Positions 1 through 9,376 of a DNA stretch of 37,809 nt are shown one piece after another (position 1 is the first letter of the stretch; each line of letters opens with the position of its first letter). This stretch comes from Sulfurospirillum sp. (lineage in GTDB: Bacteria > Campylobacterota > Campylobacteria > Campylobacterales > Sulfurospirillaceae), in assembly GCA_021206415.1 (NCBI GenBank), contig JAJOKG010000050.1, positions 1-37,809 on the forward strand. Direction: 5' to 3'. A program made the position numbers and the translations under genes. A model generated the notes under the pieces. That model was not told the origin of the DNA and did not search any database. It saw only the letters and a list, made by a program, of their open reading frames with translations.

Positions 1-762
1 CTTTTAAATGTAAAATCAAGTAAAAAAAACTTTTTTTATTGGCATTGGGTTGGTTAAATTTTTCCACAAAAAAAAGGAGTTTTTCATCGACCAACTCTGA
101 GGTAATGGCGTAGAGTTTATCTTTGGAAATTTTTGTAACACTCTTTAAATAGTTGTAAATTTGAAAAAGAGATACTTTCGTGCCTTGCAATTCACAAAAA
201 CGCTTATAGACCAAAAAACGAGTACTCTCTTTTAGGAGAATGTGAAGCAATTCTTGAATACTTTTTGCCTCAATGCTTTCGCCGTGTTGAATGTGCTGTG
301 GAAATGTACCATAGTTGGTGTAAAAGATTGAAAAGATGTTCAATGTTAGAATGTTTTTTATCGAAGGCTAAAAACTCTTCAAAATCCAAAGGATAGAGTG
401 TGTCGTTATGAAAGCCCTCAAGCGTTTTACATGTAAAGGGTGTTGTTAGAATTATTTCAGGAACATAGGGCAATGTAAATGAAAAATCAAAAGATTCAAT
501 GATTAAAAGTTGAAGCGAATTTTGACGTACAAATGTCTCTAAATAGTCGATAATTTCAGCTTTGTCAATGCGTTCGTCTGCAAGGTCTATGTAGAGGTAC
601 TCTTTAGATTCATAGCGACTAAGATGGTCAAAAATAAGATGGGTTTTTCCACTTTTTCTAGGACCATGCAGAATGACTTTGGCATGCTCAAACGTGATTT
701 TACGATCAATAAAAAAAACTATTTTTGCAAGAAACTTCGTAAAGAAGTTGCAGGGTTTTCAT
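1..762 (-). CDS. AAA-type ATP-binding protein, frameshifted and cut by the window edge
   Basis: Read from the complement, the gene starts at an ATG at 762-760 behind an AAGGAG ribosome binding site. It carries a Walker A motif (GPRKSGKT) near residue 37 and a hydrophobic strand with acidic residues (YLYIDLADER), as in the archaeal-type ATPases that often carry a C-terminal DUF4143-like domain. The later part includes LDFEEFLAF and reads off the left edge of the window. Three frame breaks are visible: a T run at about 711-718 just after the start, one near 315-330, and a T run at about 66-74. Each is cured by one base. The ORF track shows only a central fragment (270-473). The substrate is unknown, and the gene is divergent from the ribosomal operon. 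The ATPase call is fairly sure; the family is tentative. Confidence 0.6.
426..437. repeat. TTTACATGTAAA palindrome in the ATP-binding protein gene
   Basis: A perfect 12-base copy, read on the minus strand as Phe-Thr-Cys-Lys. It and the map copy are the only ones not read as Leu-His-Val. Confidence 0.9.
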
Positions 763-851
763 CGTTTCGCTCCTTGATAAAAGTATTTTATATCTTTCCT
801 TATTAAAAGGAAATAAAATAAGAAATCCAAGCTGAAAAACCCCTATATTTC
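763..851. other. intergenic stretch between divergent genes
   Basis: AT-rich region holding the AAGGAG site of the minus-strand gene and one small hairpin (TTTCCTT 795-801 with AAGGAAA 807-813). A TATAAAAT on the minus strand (785-792) could be its -10 box. Nothing else is recognised. Confidence 0.4.
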
Positions 852-880
852 TTGACTTTTGCTATCTATTGTAGTAAAAT
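852..880 (+). promoter_or_regulatory. sigma70-type promoter of the ribosomal super-operon
   Basis: TTGACT (852-857) and TAAAAT (875-880) are separated by exactly 17 bases and lie about 57 bases before the rpsJ start. This is the best -35/-10 pair seen in the window. It probably drives the long ribosomal cluster; transcription itself is inferred. Confidence 0.7.
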
Positions 881-937
881 CACAGTCCTTTAATTAGGTC
901 ATCTTTCAAGGTGGCAAGTTCTTTACAGGGGTCCTAA

Positions 938-1249
938 ATGGAAAAAATTAGACTTAAACTCAAGGCGTATGACCATAGAGTTTTAGACAGATCTGTTGCA
1001 GCTATCGTAGAAGCTGTCAAACGAACTGGAGCCGAAATCGTCGGACCAATTCCTATGCCTACAAAAATCAAGCGCTATACAGTGCTTCGATCACCGCACG
1101 TAAACAAAACTTCAAGAGAGCAATTTGAGATGAGAATCCATGCACGTATGATTGACATCGTGTCTGCGACGACGGATACAGTTGATTCACTTATGAAACT
1201 TGACCTCGCTCCTGAAGTCAATGTTGAAGTTAGAGCAATGGGTAAATAA
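938..1249 (+). CDS. rpsJ: 30S ribosomal protein S10
   Basis: The 103-residue product starts [13 protein letters not shown] and contains the conserved [21 protein letters not shown] stretch of S10. S10 sits in the head of the small subunit and also serves in NusB-dependent antitermination in bacteria that have that system. The length is normal and an AGGGG ribosome binding site precedes the ATG. It is the first gene of the cluster, with the promoter close upstream, and rplC follows after six bases. No stop or frame break is present. The ORF called on the other strand at 1075-1371 is a shadow. Confidence 0.97.
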   Translation: MEKIRLKLKAYDHRVLDRSVAAIVEAVKRTGAEIVGPIPMPTKIKRYTVLRSPHVNKTSREQFEMRIHARMIDIVSATTDTVDSLMKLDLAPEVNVEVRAMGK

Positions 1250-1255
1250 GGGGTA

Positions 1256-1837
1256 ATGATGGAATATATTATTGAAAAAATCGGCATGAGCCGAACAATT
1301 GCAGTACCAAGCGTTCCTGTTACGTTACTCAGAGTGTTAGAAGCAAAAGTATGTTCAGTTGATGAGAACAAACGTGCTTTAGTTTCTTATGTAAGTGGCA
1401 AAAAAATGAACAAAGCAATTGCAGGTCAGCAAAAAAAAGTATAACCTTTCTGCTGCATTTAATCGTTTTGTTACATTGGATGTTGCAAATACTGAAGTAG
1501 GCGATTTAAACACTGCACCTTTGAGTGAAGCACAGAGATTAAAAGTTCTTTGAACACAAAAGGTAGAGGTTTTACAGGTGTTATTAAACGTCACAACTTT
1601 CATGGTGGTCCTGGTGGACATGGTAGCCGTTTCCATAGAGCTCCTGGTTCAATTGGTAACTGTGAATGGCCAGGTCGTGTTCAAAAAGGCAAAAAAATGC
1701 CTGGTCACTATGGTAATACCCAAGTGACAGTACAAAATGAGATCGTTTCATTTGACGCAGAAAATGGCATTTTAGCTGTTAAGGGATCAGTTCCTGGCGC
1801 GAATGGATCATTAGGTAAAGCAAGGATTGTTAAATGA
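1256..1837 (+). CDS. rplC: 50S ribosomal protein L3 (two apparent frameshifts)
   Basis: L3 is an early assembly protein of the large subunit whose long extension reaches toward the peptidyl-transferase centre. Three pieces join into one normal L3 of about 193 residues: [14 protein letters not shown] to GQQKK, then [10 protein letters not shown] to LKV, then [16 protein letters not shown] to KARIVK. The first break is an A8 run at about 1431-1438 where seven A restore the frame. The second, near 1546-1550, is a missing T (LKVS-LNTKG). The start may be either ATG of the pair at 1256 and 1259. The stop overlaps the rplD start by four bases. An essential gene cannot be truly broken like this, so I treat both as sequencing errors. 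Confidence 0.93.
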
Positions 1838-2448
1838 GTAGCGCAATCGTATTAAATGAAAAACTAGAAAATGTTGGTGCATTAGCTCTTCCAGCAAGTT
1901 TTGAAGAGATTCACTCACACAACTTATATCTTTATGTTAAATCATACCAAGCTGCGCTCCGCTCAAACACGGCTCACTCTAAAACAAAAGGTGAAGTCAG
2001 TGGTGGTGGTAAAAAACCATGGGCTCAAAAAGGTCGTGGTGGTGCTCGTGCTGGTAGTAGAAGAAGTCCTGTATGGGTTGGCGGTGGTGCTGCATTCGGT
2101 CCTAAAGCTAACAGAAATTATGATTTGAAAGTCAATAAAAAACAGAAAAGATTAGCGTTAGAGTTTGCTTTGAATGAAAAAGCGGCAAATAATGCACTTT
2201 TTGTTGTTGATTCTTTAAATATCGAATCAGGCAAAACAAAAGATGCAGCAAGCATAATTAAAACATTGGGTACAAGAGATGCATTAATCGTTAAAGAGTT
2301 GGTTGATGAAAAAACCATGTTAGCGTTTAGAAATATCCAAAATTGCTATCTTGTTGATGCAAGCGAATTAAATGCTTACTTAGCAACTGCTTTCTATGCA
2401 GTAATCATAGAAAAATCAGTGCTTGAAACAATCACAAAAGAGGGCTAA
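1834..2448 (+). CDS. rplD: 50S ribosomal protein L4
   Basis: The 204-residue product has the L4 signature [19 protein letters not shown], the basic loop that extends into the peptide exit tunnel, followed by the conserved [12 protein letters not shown]. The ATGA overlap with rplC suggests translational coupling. In E. coli L4 also represses its own operon through the S10 leader; I see no clear counterpart of that leader upstream of rpsJ here. Intact, normal length. Confidence 0.97.
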   Translation: MSSAIVLNEKLENVGALALPASFEEIHSHNLYLYVKSYQAALRSNTAHSKTKGEVSGGGKKPWAQKGRGGARAGSRRSPVWVGGGAAFGPKANRNYDLKVNKKQKRLALEFALNEKAANNALFVVDSLNIESGKTKDAASIIKTLGTRDALIVKELVDEKTMLAFRNIQNCYLVDASELNAYLATAFYAVIIEKSVLETITKEG

Positions 2449-2450
2449 GA

Positions 2451-2733
2451 ATGGCTGATATTACTGATATTAAAGCAATCCTTTATACTGAAAAGAGCTT
2501 GAGCCTTCAAGAGAATGGTACGGTCGTTATTCAAACATCTGTTAGAATGACAAAAAATGGCTTGAAAGAAGTATTAAAAACAATATTTTGGTTTCACGCC
2601 TATTAAGATCAATTCTCTTAGAGTTATGGGAAAAGTTAAGAAGTTTAAAGGCATTGAAGGCAAACGTAATGATTTTAAAAAGTTTTATGTTCAGTTGCCT
2701 GAAGGCGCAAAACTTGAGAATGTGGAGGCGTAA
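2451..2733 (+). CDS. rplW: 50S ribosomal protein L23 (frameshift)
   Basis: This gene is missing from the ORF track because it is broken. It starts [16 protein letters not shown] two bases after rplD and runs to LKEVLK. In another frame it then continues [24 protein letters not shown] and ends LENVEA. The break is an A5 run at about 2576-2580, where four A give LKQYFG. Restored length is about 93 residues, normal for L23, which lines the exit-tunnel mouth and docks trigger factor and SRP. Two bases separate its stop from rplB. Confidence 0.92.
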
Positions 2734-2735
2734 TC

Positions 2736-3566
2736 ATGGCAATAAAATCATTTAAACCTTACACCCCGAGTCGTAGATTTTTAACCAGTCTTGATTCTAA
2801 AGATATTACTGCAAAAGCAAGTGTTCCTTCTTTGTTAGTAAAAATTGCTGCAACAGCAGGTAGAAATAACAATGGTAGAATCACTTCTCGTCATAAAGAA
2901 GCGGGTGCCAAAAAACTTTACAGAATTATTGATTTTAAACGTACAAAGTTTAACATCGAAGGTACTGTAGCAGCAATCGAATATGATCCAAACAGAAACT
3001 GTAGAATTGCACTTATCAACTATGTTGATGGCGACAAGAGATATATCCTTCAACCATCAGGTCTTAAAGTAGGCGATAAAGTACAATCAGCAGAAGGCGG
3101 ACTTGATATTAAACCAGGTAACGCTATGAAGCTAAAAAACATTCCTGTAGGTACTATTTTACATAACCTTGAACTTAAACCTGGTAAGGGTGGTCAGATG
3201 GCACGTAGTGCTGGTGGTTACGCTCAACTTATGGGTAAAGAGACTCAATATGTTATGGTAAGACTCCCTAGTGGTGAAATGAGACAGGTATTGGCTGAAT
3301 GTATGGCAACCGTTGGCGTTGTTGGAAATGAAGATTGGGCAAACGTTGTAATTGGTAAAGCGGGTCGTAACAGACATCGTGGTATTAGACCTCAAACACG
3401 TGGTTCTGCAATGAACCCAGTGGATCACCCACACGGTGGTGGTGAGGGTAAAACTAACTCAGGACGTCATCCAGTAACTCCATGGGGACAACCAACCAAA
3501 GGTAGAAAAACTCGTAAGAAAAAAGCGAGCGACAAACTGATTATTTCTAGAAGAAAAGGAAAATAG
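2736..3566 (+). CDS. rplB: 50S ribosomal protein L2
   Basis: The 276-residue product is full-length L2, with the OB-like and SH3-like RNA-binding domains and the hallmark C-terminal segment [14 protein letters not shown]. The histidine of that segment is implicated in subunit association and peptidyl-transferase activity. The tail ([14 protein letters not shown]) is basic, as usual. It is cleanly open, with rplW two bases before and rpsS directly after. Codon use matches its neighbours. Confidence 0.98.
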   Translation: MAIKSFKPYTPSRRFLTSLDSKDITAKASVPSLLVKIAATAGRNNNGRITSRHKEAGAKKLYRIIDFKRTKFNIEGTVAAIEYDPNRNCRIALINYVDGDKRYILQPSGLKVGDKVQSAEGGLDIKPGNAMKLKNIPVGTILHNLELKPGKGGQMARSAGGYAQLMGKETQYVMVRLPSGEMRQVLAECMATVGVVGNEDWANVVIGKAGRNRHRGIRPQTRGSAMNPVDHPHGGGEGKTNSGRHPVTPWGQPTKGRKTRKKKASDKLIISRRKGK

Positions 3567-3850
3567 ATGGCTAGATCGCTAAAAAAAGGTCCTTTTGTTG
3601 ACGCTCATTTGTTGAAAAAAAACGCTCGAAGCAAAAGAGACAAAATCAAACAAGCCGATTAAGACATGGTCTCGTAGAAGTACAATTCTTCCTGATATGA
3701 TCGGACTTACATTCAATGTTCATAATGGTAGAAACTTTGTACCTGTGTATGTAACAGAGAATCATATCGGCTACAAAATGGGTGAATTTGCACCAACTCG
3801 TACGTTCAAGGGTCATAAAGGCTCTGTTCAGAAAAAAAATTGGTAAGTAG
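3567..3850 (+). CDS. rpsS: 30S ribosomal protein S19 (frameshifts)
   Basis: Absent from the ORF track. The gene opens [18 protein letters not shown] right after the rplB stop. It breaks at an A8 run (about 3617-3624), where seven A restore TLEAKETK. It then reads [24 protein letters not shown] and [15 protein letters not shown], the S19 core that binds the head 16S rRNA with S13. A second A8 run at 3832-3839 would turn the apparent end KKNW into the expected KKIGK, with stop at 3848-3850. Restored length is about 93 residues, normal for the family. Confidence 0.92.
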
Positions 3851-3857
3851 GTATAAG

Positions 3858-4190
3858 ATGAGTAAAGCAGTATTAAAATTTATCCGTTTATCACCTACAA
3901 AAGCAAGGTTAGTTGCACGTGAAGTTCAAGGAATGAATGCAGAATTTGCTATGGCAAGTTTAGAATTTATGCCTAACAAAGCGGCAAAAATTATCTCTAA
4001 AGTGATCGCTTCTGCAGTTGCAAATGGCGGATTTGAGCCAAATGAAGTCGTTGTTGCTTCTTGCCGCGTTGATGCAGGTCCAGTGTTGAAGCGTTTTATG
4101 CCAAGAGCAAGAGGTAGTGCTGGTGGCATTAGAAAACCAACTTCTCATATCATTGTTGAAGTAGCAAAAGCTGCAAAGAAGGAAGACTAA
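3858..4190 (+). CDS. rplV: 50S ribosomal protein L22
   Basis: I place the start at the ATG at 3858 ([19 protein letters not shown]), not the TTG used by the ORF track, because L22 homologues begin there and the extra residues come from the rpsS end. The 110-residue product carries the conserved beta-hairpin region ([20 protein letters not shown]) that lines the exit tunnel and where macrolide-resistance changes occur in other species. rpsC follows after one base. Confidence 0.96.
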   Translation: MSKAVLKFIRLSPTKARLVAREVQGMNAEFAMASLEFMPNKAAKIISKVIASAVANGGFEPNEVVVASCRVDAGPVLKRFMPRARGSAGGIRKPTSHIIVEVAKAAKKED

Positions 4191-4191
4191 G

Positions 4192-4905
4192 ATGGGTCAA
4201 AAAGTAAATCCGATTGGTTTAAGACTTGGTATTAATAGAAACTGGGATTCAAGATGGTTCCCTGGTAAGCAAACATTAGCAACCAGCATTGGTGAAGATT
4301 ATAAAATCAGAACATTTTTGAAAAAAGAACTTTACTATGCGGGTGTGAGTCAAATTTTAATTGAGCGTACAGCTAAGAAATTAAGAGTCACTGTTGTTGC
4401 TGCACGTCCTGGTATCATTATTGGTAAAAAAGGTTCTGACATTGAGAAATTAAGACTCAAACTTAGTAAGCTTATCAATAAAGATGTCAATGTTAATATT
4501 AAAGAAGAGAGACGTCCTCAAGCTTCTGCTCAACTTTGTGCAGAAAACGTTGCGATGCAATTAGAGCGTCGTGTTGCATTTAGAAGAGCTATGAAAAAAG
4601 TGATTCAAGGTGCACAAAAATCTGGTGCTAAAGGTATTAAAATTTCTGTTGCTGGTCGTTTAGGTGGTGCAGAGATGGCAAGAACTGAATGGTACTTAGA
4701 AGGACGTGTTCCTCTTCATACACTTCGTGCAAAAATTGATTATGGTTTTGCTGAAGCACACACTACATACGGTGTTATTGGTGTTAAAGTATGGATTTTT
4801 AAAGGTGAAGTTCTTGTAAAGGGGCTTGCTCCTGAGAAAGAAGAAACATCTGAAAAAGAAAATACTAGAAAGCCTAGAGCACGTAAAGAGAGAGGTAAAA
4901 ACTAA
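4192..4905 (+). CDS. rpsC: 30S ribosomal protein S3
   Basis: The 237-residue product starts [14 protein letters not shown] and has a KH type 2 domain with the RNA-binding loop [14 protein letters not shown] near residue 80. The C-terminal domain includes [26 protein letters not shown]. The tail is charged and rich in Glu, Lys and Arg. S3 forms part of the mRNA entry tunnel with S4 and S5. Its stop overlaps the rplP start by one base (TAATG). Confidence 0.98.
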   Translation: MGQKVNPIGLRLGINRNWDSRWFPGKQTLATSIGEDYKIRTFLKKELYYAGVSQILIERTAKKLRVTVVAARPGIIIGKKGSDIEKLRLKLSKLINKDVNVNIKEERRPQASAQLCAENVAMQLERRVAFRRAMKKVIQGAQKSGAKGIKISVAGRLGGAEMARTEWYLEGRVPLHTLRAKIDYGFAEAHTTYGVIGVKVWIFKGEVLVKGLAPEKEETSEKENTRKPRARKERGKN

Positions 4906-5330
4906 TGTTAATGCCTAAAAGAACAAAATATAAAAAGCAGATGAAAGGCCGCAATCGCGGTGAAGCGCAAAGTGGTGCTTCTATCTCCTTTGGTGAAATT
5001 GGTCTAAAAGCGGTTGAGGCGGGTCGTATTGATTCACGCCAAATTGAAGCTGCAAGGATTGCATACACACGTCACGTTAAGCGTCAAGCAAAAACATGGA
5101 TTCGTGTATTCCCAGATAAACCATTAACAGCAAAACCTCTTGAAACCAGAATGGGTAAAGGTAAAGGCTCTGTTGATAAATGGGTTATGAATATTAAACC
5201 TGGCAGAATTATTTTTGAAATGGCTGGTGTTCCTGAAGAGTTGGCACGTGAAGCGTTAACCCTTGCAATGCACAAATTGCCTTTCAAAACCAAGATTGTA
5301 ACTCGAGAGAGCGAAAATGAAGTATATTGA
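4905..5330 (+). CDS. rplP: 50S ribosomal protein L16
   Basis: The 141-residue product starts [19 protein letters not shown], typical of L16, and contains the conserved core [12 protein letters not shown]-like segment (here [22 protein letters not shown]). L16 organises the A-site region of 23S rRNA. The ATG overlaps the rpsC stop, and its own 3' end overlaps the rpmC start by 14 bases, the largest overlap in the cluster, implying coupled translation. Confidence 0.97.
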   Translation: MLMPKRTKYKKQMKGRNRGEAQSGASISFGEIGLKAVEAGRIDSRQIEAARIAYTRHVKRQAKTWIRVFPDKPLTAKPLETRMGKGKGSVDKWVMNIKPGRIIFEMAGVPEELAREALTLAMHKLPFKTKIVTRESENEVY

Positions 5331-5511
5331 TTTAAATAGCAAAAGCGCATCAGAGCTTGCAGAATTGTTAAAAGAGAAAAAGGTTCTTTTGTTTACATTA
5401 AGACAAAAGCTAAAAACAATGCAACTGACTAATCCAAATGAGATTAAAGAAGTTAGAAGAGATATCGCACGTATTAATACGGCTATTTCTGCTCAAGTAA
5501 GGGGTAACTAA
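5317..5511 (+). CDS. rpmC: 50S ribosomal protein L29
   Basis: The small 64-residue helical product starts [22 protein letters not shown] and has the typical L29 end [16 protein letters not shown]29 sits beside L23 at the tunnel exit. The gene begins inside the end of rplP and shares its last base with the rpsQ start. Its length is normal and it has no frame break. Confidence 0.95.
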   Translation: MKYIDLNSKSASELAELLKEKKVLLFTLRQKLKTMQLTNPNEIKEVRRDIARINTAISAQVRGN

Positions 5512-5762
5512 TGGCTTTAAAACGAGAGATTCAAGGCGTAGTTGTTCAAAAAGCGGGCGATAAAACTATCACTGTTTTAGTAGAAAGACGCGTTATGCAC
5601 CCACGATATCGCAAGTTCGTTAAACGTTTCAAAAAATACCTAGTCCATGACGAGAGCAACCAAGTAAAAATCGGCGATACGATAAGTGCGATTGAGTGTA
5701 GACCTCTTTCAAAAAGAAAGTCTTTCAGACTCAGTGCTATTGTTAAAGTAGGAGTTGAATAA
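5511..5762 (+). CDS. rpsQ: 30S ribosomal protein S17
   Basis: The 83-residue OB-fold product reads [27 protein letters not shown], with the family motif [19 protein letters not shown] and ends near [14 protein letters not shown]17 binds the 5' domain of 16S rRNA early in assembly. It overlaps both neighbours by a single base (TAATG junctions), as is common across this cluster. Confidence 0.97.
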   Translation: MALKREIQGVVVQKAGDKTITVLVERRVMHPRYRKFVKRFKKYLVHDESNQVKIGDTISAIECRPLSKRKSFRLSAIVKVGVE

Positions 5763-6130
5763 TGATTCAAAGTTTTACAAGATTAGCGGTAGCTGATAAC
5801 AGTGGTGCTAAAGAAATTATGTGTATTAAAGTTTTAGGCGGTAGTAAGCGTCGTTATGCAACAGTAGGTGATGTTATTATCGCTTCTGTCAAAAAAGCAT
5901 TGCCAAGTGGTAAAGTGAAAAAAGGACAGGTTGTTAAAGCGGTTATCGTTAGAACAAAAAAAGAAATTCAAAGAGAAAACGGCTCACTCATTCGTTTTGA
6001 TGAGAATGCAGCGGTTATTCTTGATAACAAAAGAGAGCCAATTGGTACAAGGATTTTCGGACCAGTCGGTCGTGAAGTTCGTTATGCTAACTTTATGAAA
6101 ATCGTATCTTTGGCGCCGGAGGTACTATAA
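5762..6130 (+). CDS. rplN: 50S ribosomal protein L14
   Basis: The 122-residue product starts [28 protein letters not shown], the standard L14 opening, and ends with [23 protein letters not shown], the expected C-terminus. L14 forms an inter-subunit bridge with 16S rRNA and is the docking site of the silencing factor RsfS. It is complete, with single-base overlaps on both sides. Confidence 0.98.
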   Translation: MIQSFTRLAVADNSGAKEIMCIKVLGGSKRRYATVGDVIIASVKKALPSGKVKKGQVVKAVIVRTKKEIQRENGSLIRFDENAAVILDNKREPIGTRIFGPVGREVRYANFMKIVSLAPEVL

Positions 6131-6366
6131 TGGCAACTAAGATGAAAATTAAAAAAGGCGATACAGTTAAAGTTATCGCAGGCGACGATAAAGGTAAAGA
6201 AGCTAAAGTGCTTCAAGTTATGCCAAAAACTTCACAAGTTATCGTTGAGGGTTGCAAAGTAGCAAAAAAAGCCATTAAGCCAACTGAGAGTAATCCTAAG
6301 GGTGGTTTTGCCAATATTGAAAAACCAATTCATATCTCTAATGTGGCTAAAGTAGAGGGTAAATAA
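6130..6366 (+). CDS. rplX: 50S ribosomal protein L24
   Basis: The 78-residue product has a KOW motif at its start ([23 protein letters not shown]), as in L24, an assembly initiator near the tunnel exit. The conserved [16 protein letters not shown] near the C-terminus confirms the family. It is at the short end of the L24 size range, normal for Campylobacterota. The start ATG overlaps the rplN stop and its stop overlaps the rplE start. Confidence 0.97.
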   Translation: MATKMKIKKGDTVKVIAGDDKGKEAKVLQVMPKTSQVIVEGCKVAKKAIKPTESNPKGGFANIEKPIHISNVAKVEGK

Positions 6367-6911
6367 TGAACAGATTGCAAGAAAAATTTAATGCTGAAGT
6401 TCAACCAGCATTGGTTAAAGAGTTTAATATTTCAAACCCTATGTTGGCTCCTAAGATCGAAAAAATTGTTATTAGCGTTGGAGCTGGTGAAGAAGGTAAA
6501 GATACGAAATTATTGCAAAATATCGTTGATACCATTTCTTTAATCGCTGGTCAAAAAGCGGTTGTTGCGAATGCTAAAAAATCTGTTGCGGGCTTTAAAG
6601 TGCGTGCTGGATATCCAGTAGGTGTTAAAGTATCTCTTCGTAAAGAGAATATGTACGCATTTTTGGATAAACTCATTTCAGTTGCTCTTCCTAGAGTGAA
6701 AGATTTTAGAGGTCTTCCAAGAACTGGATTTGATGGAAGAGCAAATTATAACTTTGGTCTTAATGAGCAATTGATGTTTCCAGAAGTTGAATATGATAAT
6801 ATTATGAAAACTCACGGAATGAATATTACAGTCGTAACAACTGCTAGCAATGATAAAGAAGCATTTAGACTTCTTGAACTCATTGGTTTGCCGTTCGCAA
6901 AAGGTAAATAA
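6366..6911 (+). CDS. rplE: 50S ribosomal protein L5
   Basis: The 181-residue product contains [38 protein letters not shown] and [23 protein letters not shown], the hallmarks of L5, which binds 5S rRNA and contacts the P-site tRNA. It ends with the usual [13 protein letters not shown]. It is intact, and rpsN follows after one base. Confidence 0.98.
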   Translation: MNRLQEKFNAEVQPALVKEFNISNPMLAPKIEKIVISVGAGEEGKDTKLLQNIVDTISLIAGQKAVVANAKKSVAGFKVRAGYPVGVKVSLRKENMYAFLDKLISVALPRVKDFRGLPRTGFDGRANYNFGLNEQLMFPEVEYDNIMKTHGMNITVVTTASNDKEAFRLLELIGLPFAKGK

Positions 6912-6912
6912 T

Positions 6913-7098
6913 ATGGCTAAAAAATCAATGATTGCAAAGGCTGCAAGAAAGCCTAAGTTTCAAGTAAGAGCGTACACACGATGTCAAATTTGTGGACGTC
7001 CACACTCTGTTTACAGAGATTTTGGTATCTGCAGAATTTGTCTTCGTAAAATGGCAAATGAGGGTCTTATTCCAGGCCTCAAAAAAGCAAGCTGGTAA
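6913..7098 (+). CDS. rpsN: 30S ribosomal protein S14, zinc-binding type
   Basis: The start is the ATG at 6913, giving [16 protein letters not shown]; the ORF track extends it wrongly into rplE. The 61-residue length and the paired cysteines (CQIC at about 24-27 and CRIC at about 40-43) identify the short zinc-ribbon S14, in contrast to the long cysteine-free form of enterobacteria. S14 binds the 16S head late in assembly. There is no second S14 gene in this window. Confidence 0.96.
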   Translation: MAKKSMIAKAARKPKFQVRAYTRCQICGRPHSVYRDFGICRICLRKMANEGLIPGLKKASW

Positions 7099-7109
7099 GG
7101 AAATAGACT

Positions 7110-7505
7110 ATGATTAATGATCTAGTAGCAGATTCTTTAACGAGAATCAGAAATGCATCAATGAGAAAACTTGATGTAACGAAATTAATGCATTCAAAAC
7201 TGGTAGAAGCGGTTTTAGTTATTTTCCAAAACAAAGGTTATATCGAAAGTTTTAACGTTGTTGAAGAAGGTCCTAAGAAATTTATCAATGTTGTTTTGAA
7301 GTATGATGCAAGAGGCCAACAAGTTATTAATGAAGTAAAAAAAATCTCAAAGCCAGGACGTAGAGTCTATAAAGGCCGAGATGAGATTAAACGCTTCAAA
7401 AATGGTTATGGTACTATTGTTGTTAGTACATCAAAAGGTGTTCTTAGTAATGATGACGCACACAAAGCAGGTCTTGGTGGCGAAGTTATTTGTAGTATCT
7501 GGTAA
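7110..7505 (+). CDS. rpsH: 30S ribosomal protein S8
   Basis: The 131-residue product starts [22 protein letters not shown] and ends with the conserved [12 protein letters not shown]8 is a primary binder of helix 21 of 16S rRNA and, in E. coli, the repressor of the spc operon. The 75-base gap downstream (7506-7580), the widest inside the spc part, has no clear stem-loop or start codon of its own, only an AAAGGAAAG ribosome binding site for rplF. Confidence 0.97.
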   Translation: MINDLVADSLTRIRNASMRKLDVTKLMHSKLVEAVLVIFQNKGYIESFNVVEEGPKKFINVVLKYDARGQQVINEVKKISKPGRRVYKGRDEIKRFKNGYGTIVVSTSKGVLSNDDAHKAGLGGEVICSIW

Positions 7506-7580
7506 TTAGCTGTTCTTTTATGGTATTCGATATCCATTCTAAGATTGTAAGCTTATCGTAGACAAGTAAAAGGAAAGAAA

Positions 7581-8117
7581 ATGTCTCGTATTGGTAAAAA
7601 ACCTATTAAAATTCCTGCAGGTGTAGAAGTATCTGTTAATGGTGATTTAGTAGAATTTAAAAAAGGTAGTGTACAAAAAGTTTTGGACACTAAAGGAAAT
7701 GTTGACGTCAAAGTTCAAGATGGAGAGCTTGTGTTTATTTCAAAAGGTGCTGATCGTCAGAGCAGCGCTTTTTGGGGAACATATCGTGCACTTGGTCAAA
7801 ACGTCATTACGGGTTTAACTGAAGGTTTTAAAAAGCAACTTGAAATTAATGGTGTTGGTTATAGAGCAGCTGTTAATGGTAAAGTTCTTGAGCTTCAACT
7901 CGGTTATTCTCATCCAATTAATTATGAATTTCCACAAGATGTTCAAATTAGTGTTGAGAAAAACGTAATCACAATTGTCGGTGATGATAAGCAAGTCGTA
8001 GGTCAAATTGCTGCCGAAATTAGAAGTTTTAGGGCTCCTGAACCGTATAAAGGTAAGGGTATTAAGTATGTTGATGAGACTATTATCCGTAAAGCCGGAA
8101 AAACTTCCAAGAAGTAA
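7581..8117 (+). CDS. rplF: 50S ribosomal protein L6
   Basis: The 178-residue product starts [17 protein letters not shown]. The second of the two duplicated domains carries the RNA-binding [13 protein letters not shown] motif near the C-terminus. L6 lies near the sarcin-ricin loop and is needed for elongation factor G function. It is complete, preceded by a purine-rich ribosome binding site, and followed after 10 bases by rplR. Confidence 0.98.
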   Translation: MSRIGKKPIKIPAGVEVSVNGDLVEFKKGSVQKVLDTKGNVDVKVQDGELVFISKGADRQSSAFWGTYRALGQNVITGLTEGFKKQLEINGVGYRAAVNGKVLELQLGYSHPINYEFPQDVQISVEKNVITIVGDDKQVVGQIAAEIRSFRAPEPYKGKGIKYVDETIIRKAGKTSKK

Positions 8118-8127
8118 AGGGTAGGAA

Positions 8128-8484
8128 ATGAGAGCAAATATTTTAAAACGAAAGCTTGCACTAAGAGTTAAGCGTAAAAGAAGAATTAGAGCTGATATTT
8201 CTGGTACAGAAGTAAGACCAAGAATTTCTCTTTTTAAATCTAATAGATATCTTTATGCGCAAGCAATTGATGATGCTACAGGTGTTACTTTAGCAAGTGT
8301 AGATGGTAAAAAGTTAGGATTTAATGCAAGTAAAGCAGCGGCAACAGAAGTTGCAAAAGCGTTTGCAGAAACACTTAAGGCTAAAAATTTAACTCAAGTT
8401 GTCTACGATAGAAATGGTTATTTGTATCATGGCGTAGTTGCTGCTTTTGCTGATGGCCTTAGAGCAAACGGCATAGTGCTATAA
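8128..8484 (+). CDS. rplR: 50S ribosomal protein L18
   Basis: The 118-residue product begins with a basic tail ([19 protein letters not shown]), then [20 protein letters not shown] and ends [28 protein letters not shown], as L18 does. It binds 5S rRNA together with L5. It is intact. The long ORF on the opposite strand at 8427-8897 is a shadow of this gene and rpsE. Confidence 0.97.
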   Translation: MRANILKRKLALRVKRKRRIRADISGTEVRPRISLFKSNRYLYAQAIDDATGVTLASVDGKKLGFNASKAAATEVAKAFAETLKAKNLTQVVYDRNGYLYHGVVAAFADGLRANGIVL

Positions 8485-8508
8485 GAAAAAGAAGAGGAAA
8501 ACGATTCA

Positions 8509-8952
8509 ATGGAAAAATATAACAGAGAAGAGTTTGAAGAAGTCATCGTTAACATTGGCCGCGTAACAAAAGTTGTTAAAGGTGGTAGACGTTTTAGATT
8601 TACAGCACTTGTCGTTGTTGGAAATAAAAAAGGTCTTGTTGGCTTTGGTTTTGGTAAAGCTAAAGAGGTTCCTGATGCGATTAGAAAAGCAGTTGATGAT
8701 GCATTTAAAAACATTGTCAAAGTGAACATTAAAGGTTCAACTATCGCGCATGATGTTGAAGTTAAATTTAATGCAAGTCGTATTATTCTAAAACCTGCTA
8801 GTGATGGTACTGGCGTAATTGCTGGTGGTGCAACACGTCCTGTTGTTGAACTTGCAGGTATTAAAGATATTTTGACAAAGTCATTGGGTTCAAACAACGC
8901 TTCTAACGTAGTAAGAGCAACGATTAAAGCTCTTAGTATGATTAAAAGCTAA
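8509..8952 (+). CDS. rpsE: 30S ribosomal protein S5
   Basis: The 147-residue product has the S5 double-stranded-RNA-like domain ([37 protein letters not shown]) and the C-terminal fold with [19 protein letters not shown]. The first loop, near the glycine/arginine stretch, is where spectinomycin resistance arises in other bacteria. S5 helps maintain decoding accuracy. rplO follows directly; no rpmD (L30) lies between them, unlike the E. coli order. Confidence 0.97.
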   Translation: MEKYNREEFEEVIVNIGRVTKVVKGGRRFRFTALVVVGNKKGLVGFGFGKAKEVPDAIRKAVDDAFKNIVKVNIKGSTIAHDVEVKFNASRIILKPASDGTGVIAGGATRPVVELAGIKDILTKSLGSNNASNVVRATIKALSMIKS

Positions 8953-8971
8953 GTGAAGAAAGGGATTCAAA

Positions 8972-9376
8972 ATGGCATTAGATAATCTTACCCCAGCAGA
9001 AAATTCTACTAAAGAGATCAAACGCGTAGGTCGTGGTCAAGGTAGTGGTATGGGAAAAACTGCTAGCCGTGGTAATAACGGACAAAAATCTCGTACAGGC
9101 TATAAGCGTAAAAGAGGTTTTGAAGGTGGTCAACAACCCCTTCAAAGAAGATTACCAAAAGTTGGTTTTACTTCTAAAATCGTAAAGCCTTATGTAATTA
9201 ACATTGATAAAATTAAAGCAGTAGCTGAACTTGCAGAAATTACTGTTGATGCAATTAGAACTGTACATAAAATGTCAAGTAGTGTTATTAAAGTAAAATT
9301 GATTGGTGCAGGTGCGAAAGAATTAACGGCTAAAATCAAAGACGAAAATGTTGTTTTTACTGGAATGAGTAAATGA
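8972..9376 (+). CDS. rplO: 50S ribosomal protein L15
   Basis: The 134-residue product has the glycine-rich basic N-terminus of L15 ([23 protein letters not shown]) and the conserved [19 protein letters not shown]15 bridges several 23S domains late in assembly. The stop overlaps the secY start by four bases (ATGA), linking ribosome and translocon synthesis. It is somewhat shorter than E. coli L15 (about 144), ordinary for the group. Confidence 0.97.
   Translation: MALDNLTPAENSTKEIKRVGRGQGSGMGKTASRGNNGQKSRTGYKRKRGFEGGQQPLQRRLPKVGFTSKIVKPYVINIDKIKAVAELAEITVDAIRTVHKMSSSVIKVKLIGAGAKELTAKIKDENVVFTGMSK

Noticed and set aside
1431-1550. Programmed frameshifting in rplC
   Set aside because: The same kind of one-base break occurs in about twenty unrelated genes in this window, so read error explains it better than a special signal.
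8427-8897. 156-residue minus-strand ORF
   Set aside because: It lies wholly over rplR and rpsE, has no family features and no ribosome binding site; it is a shadow.
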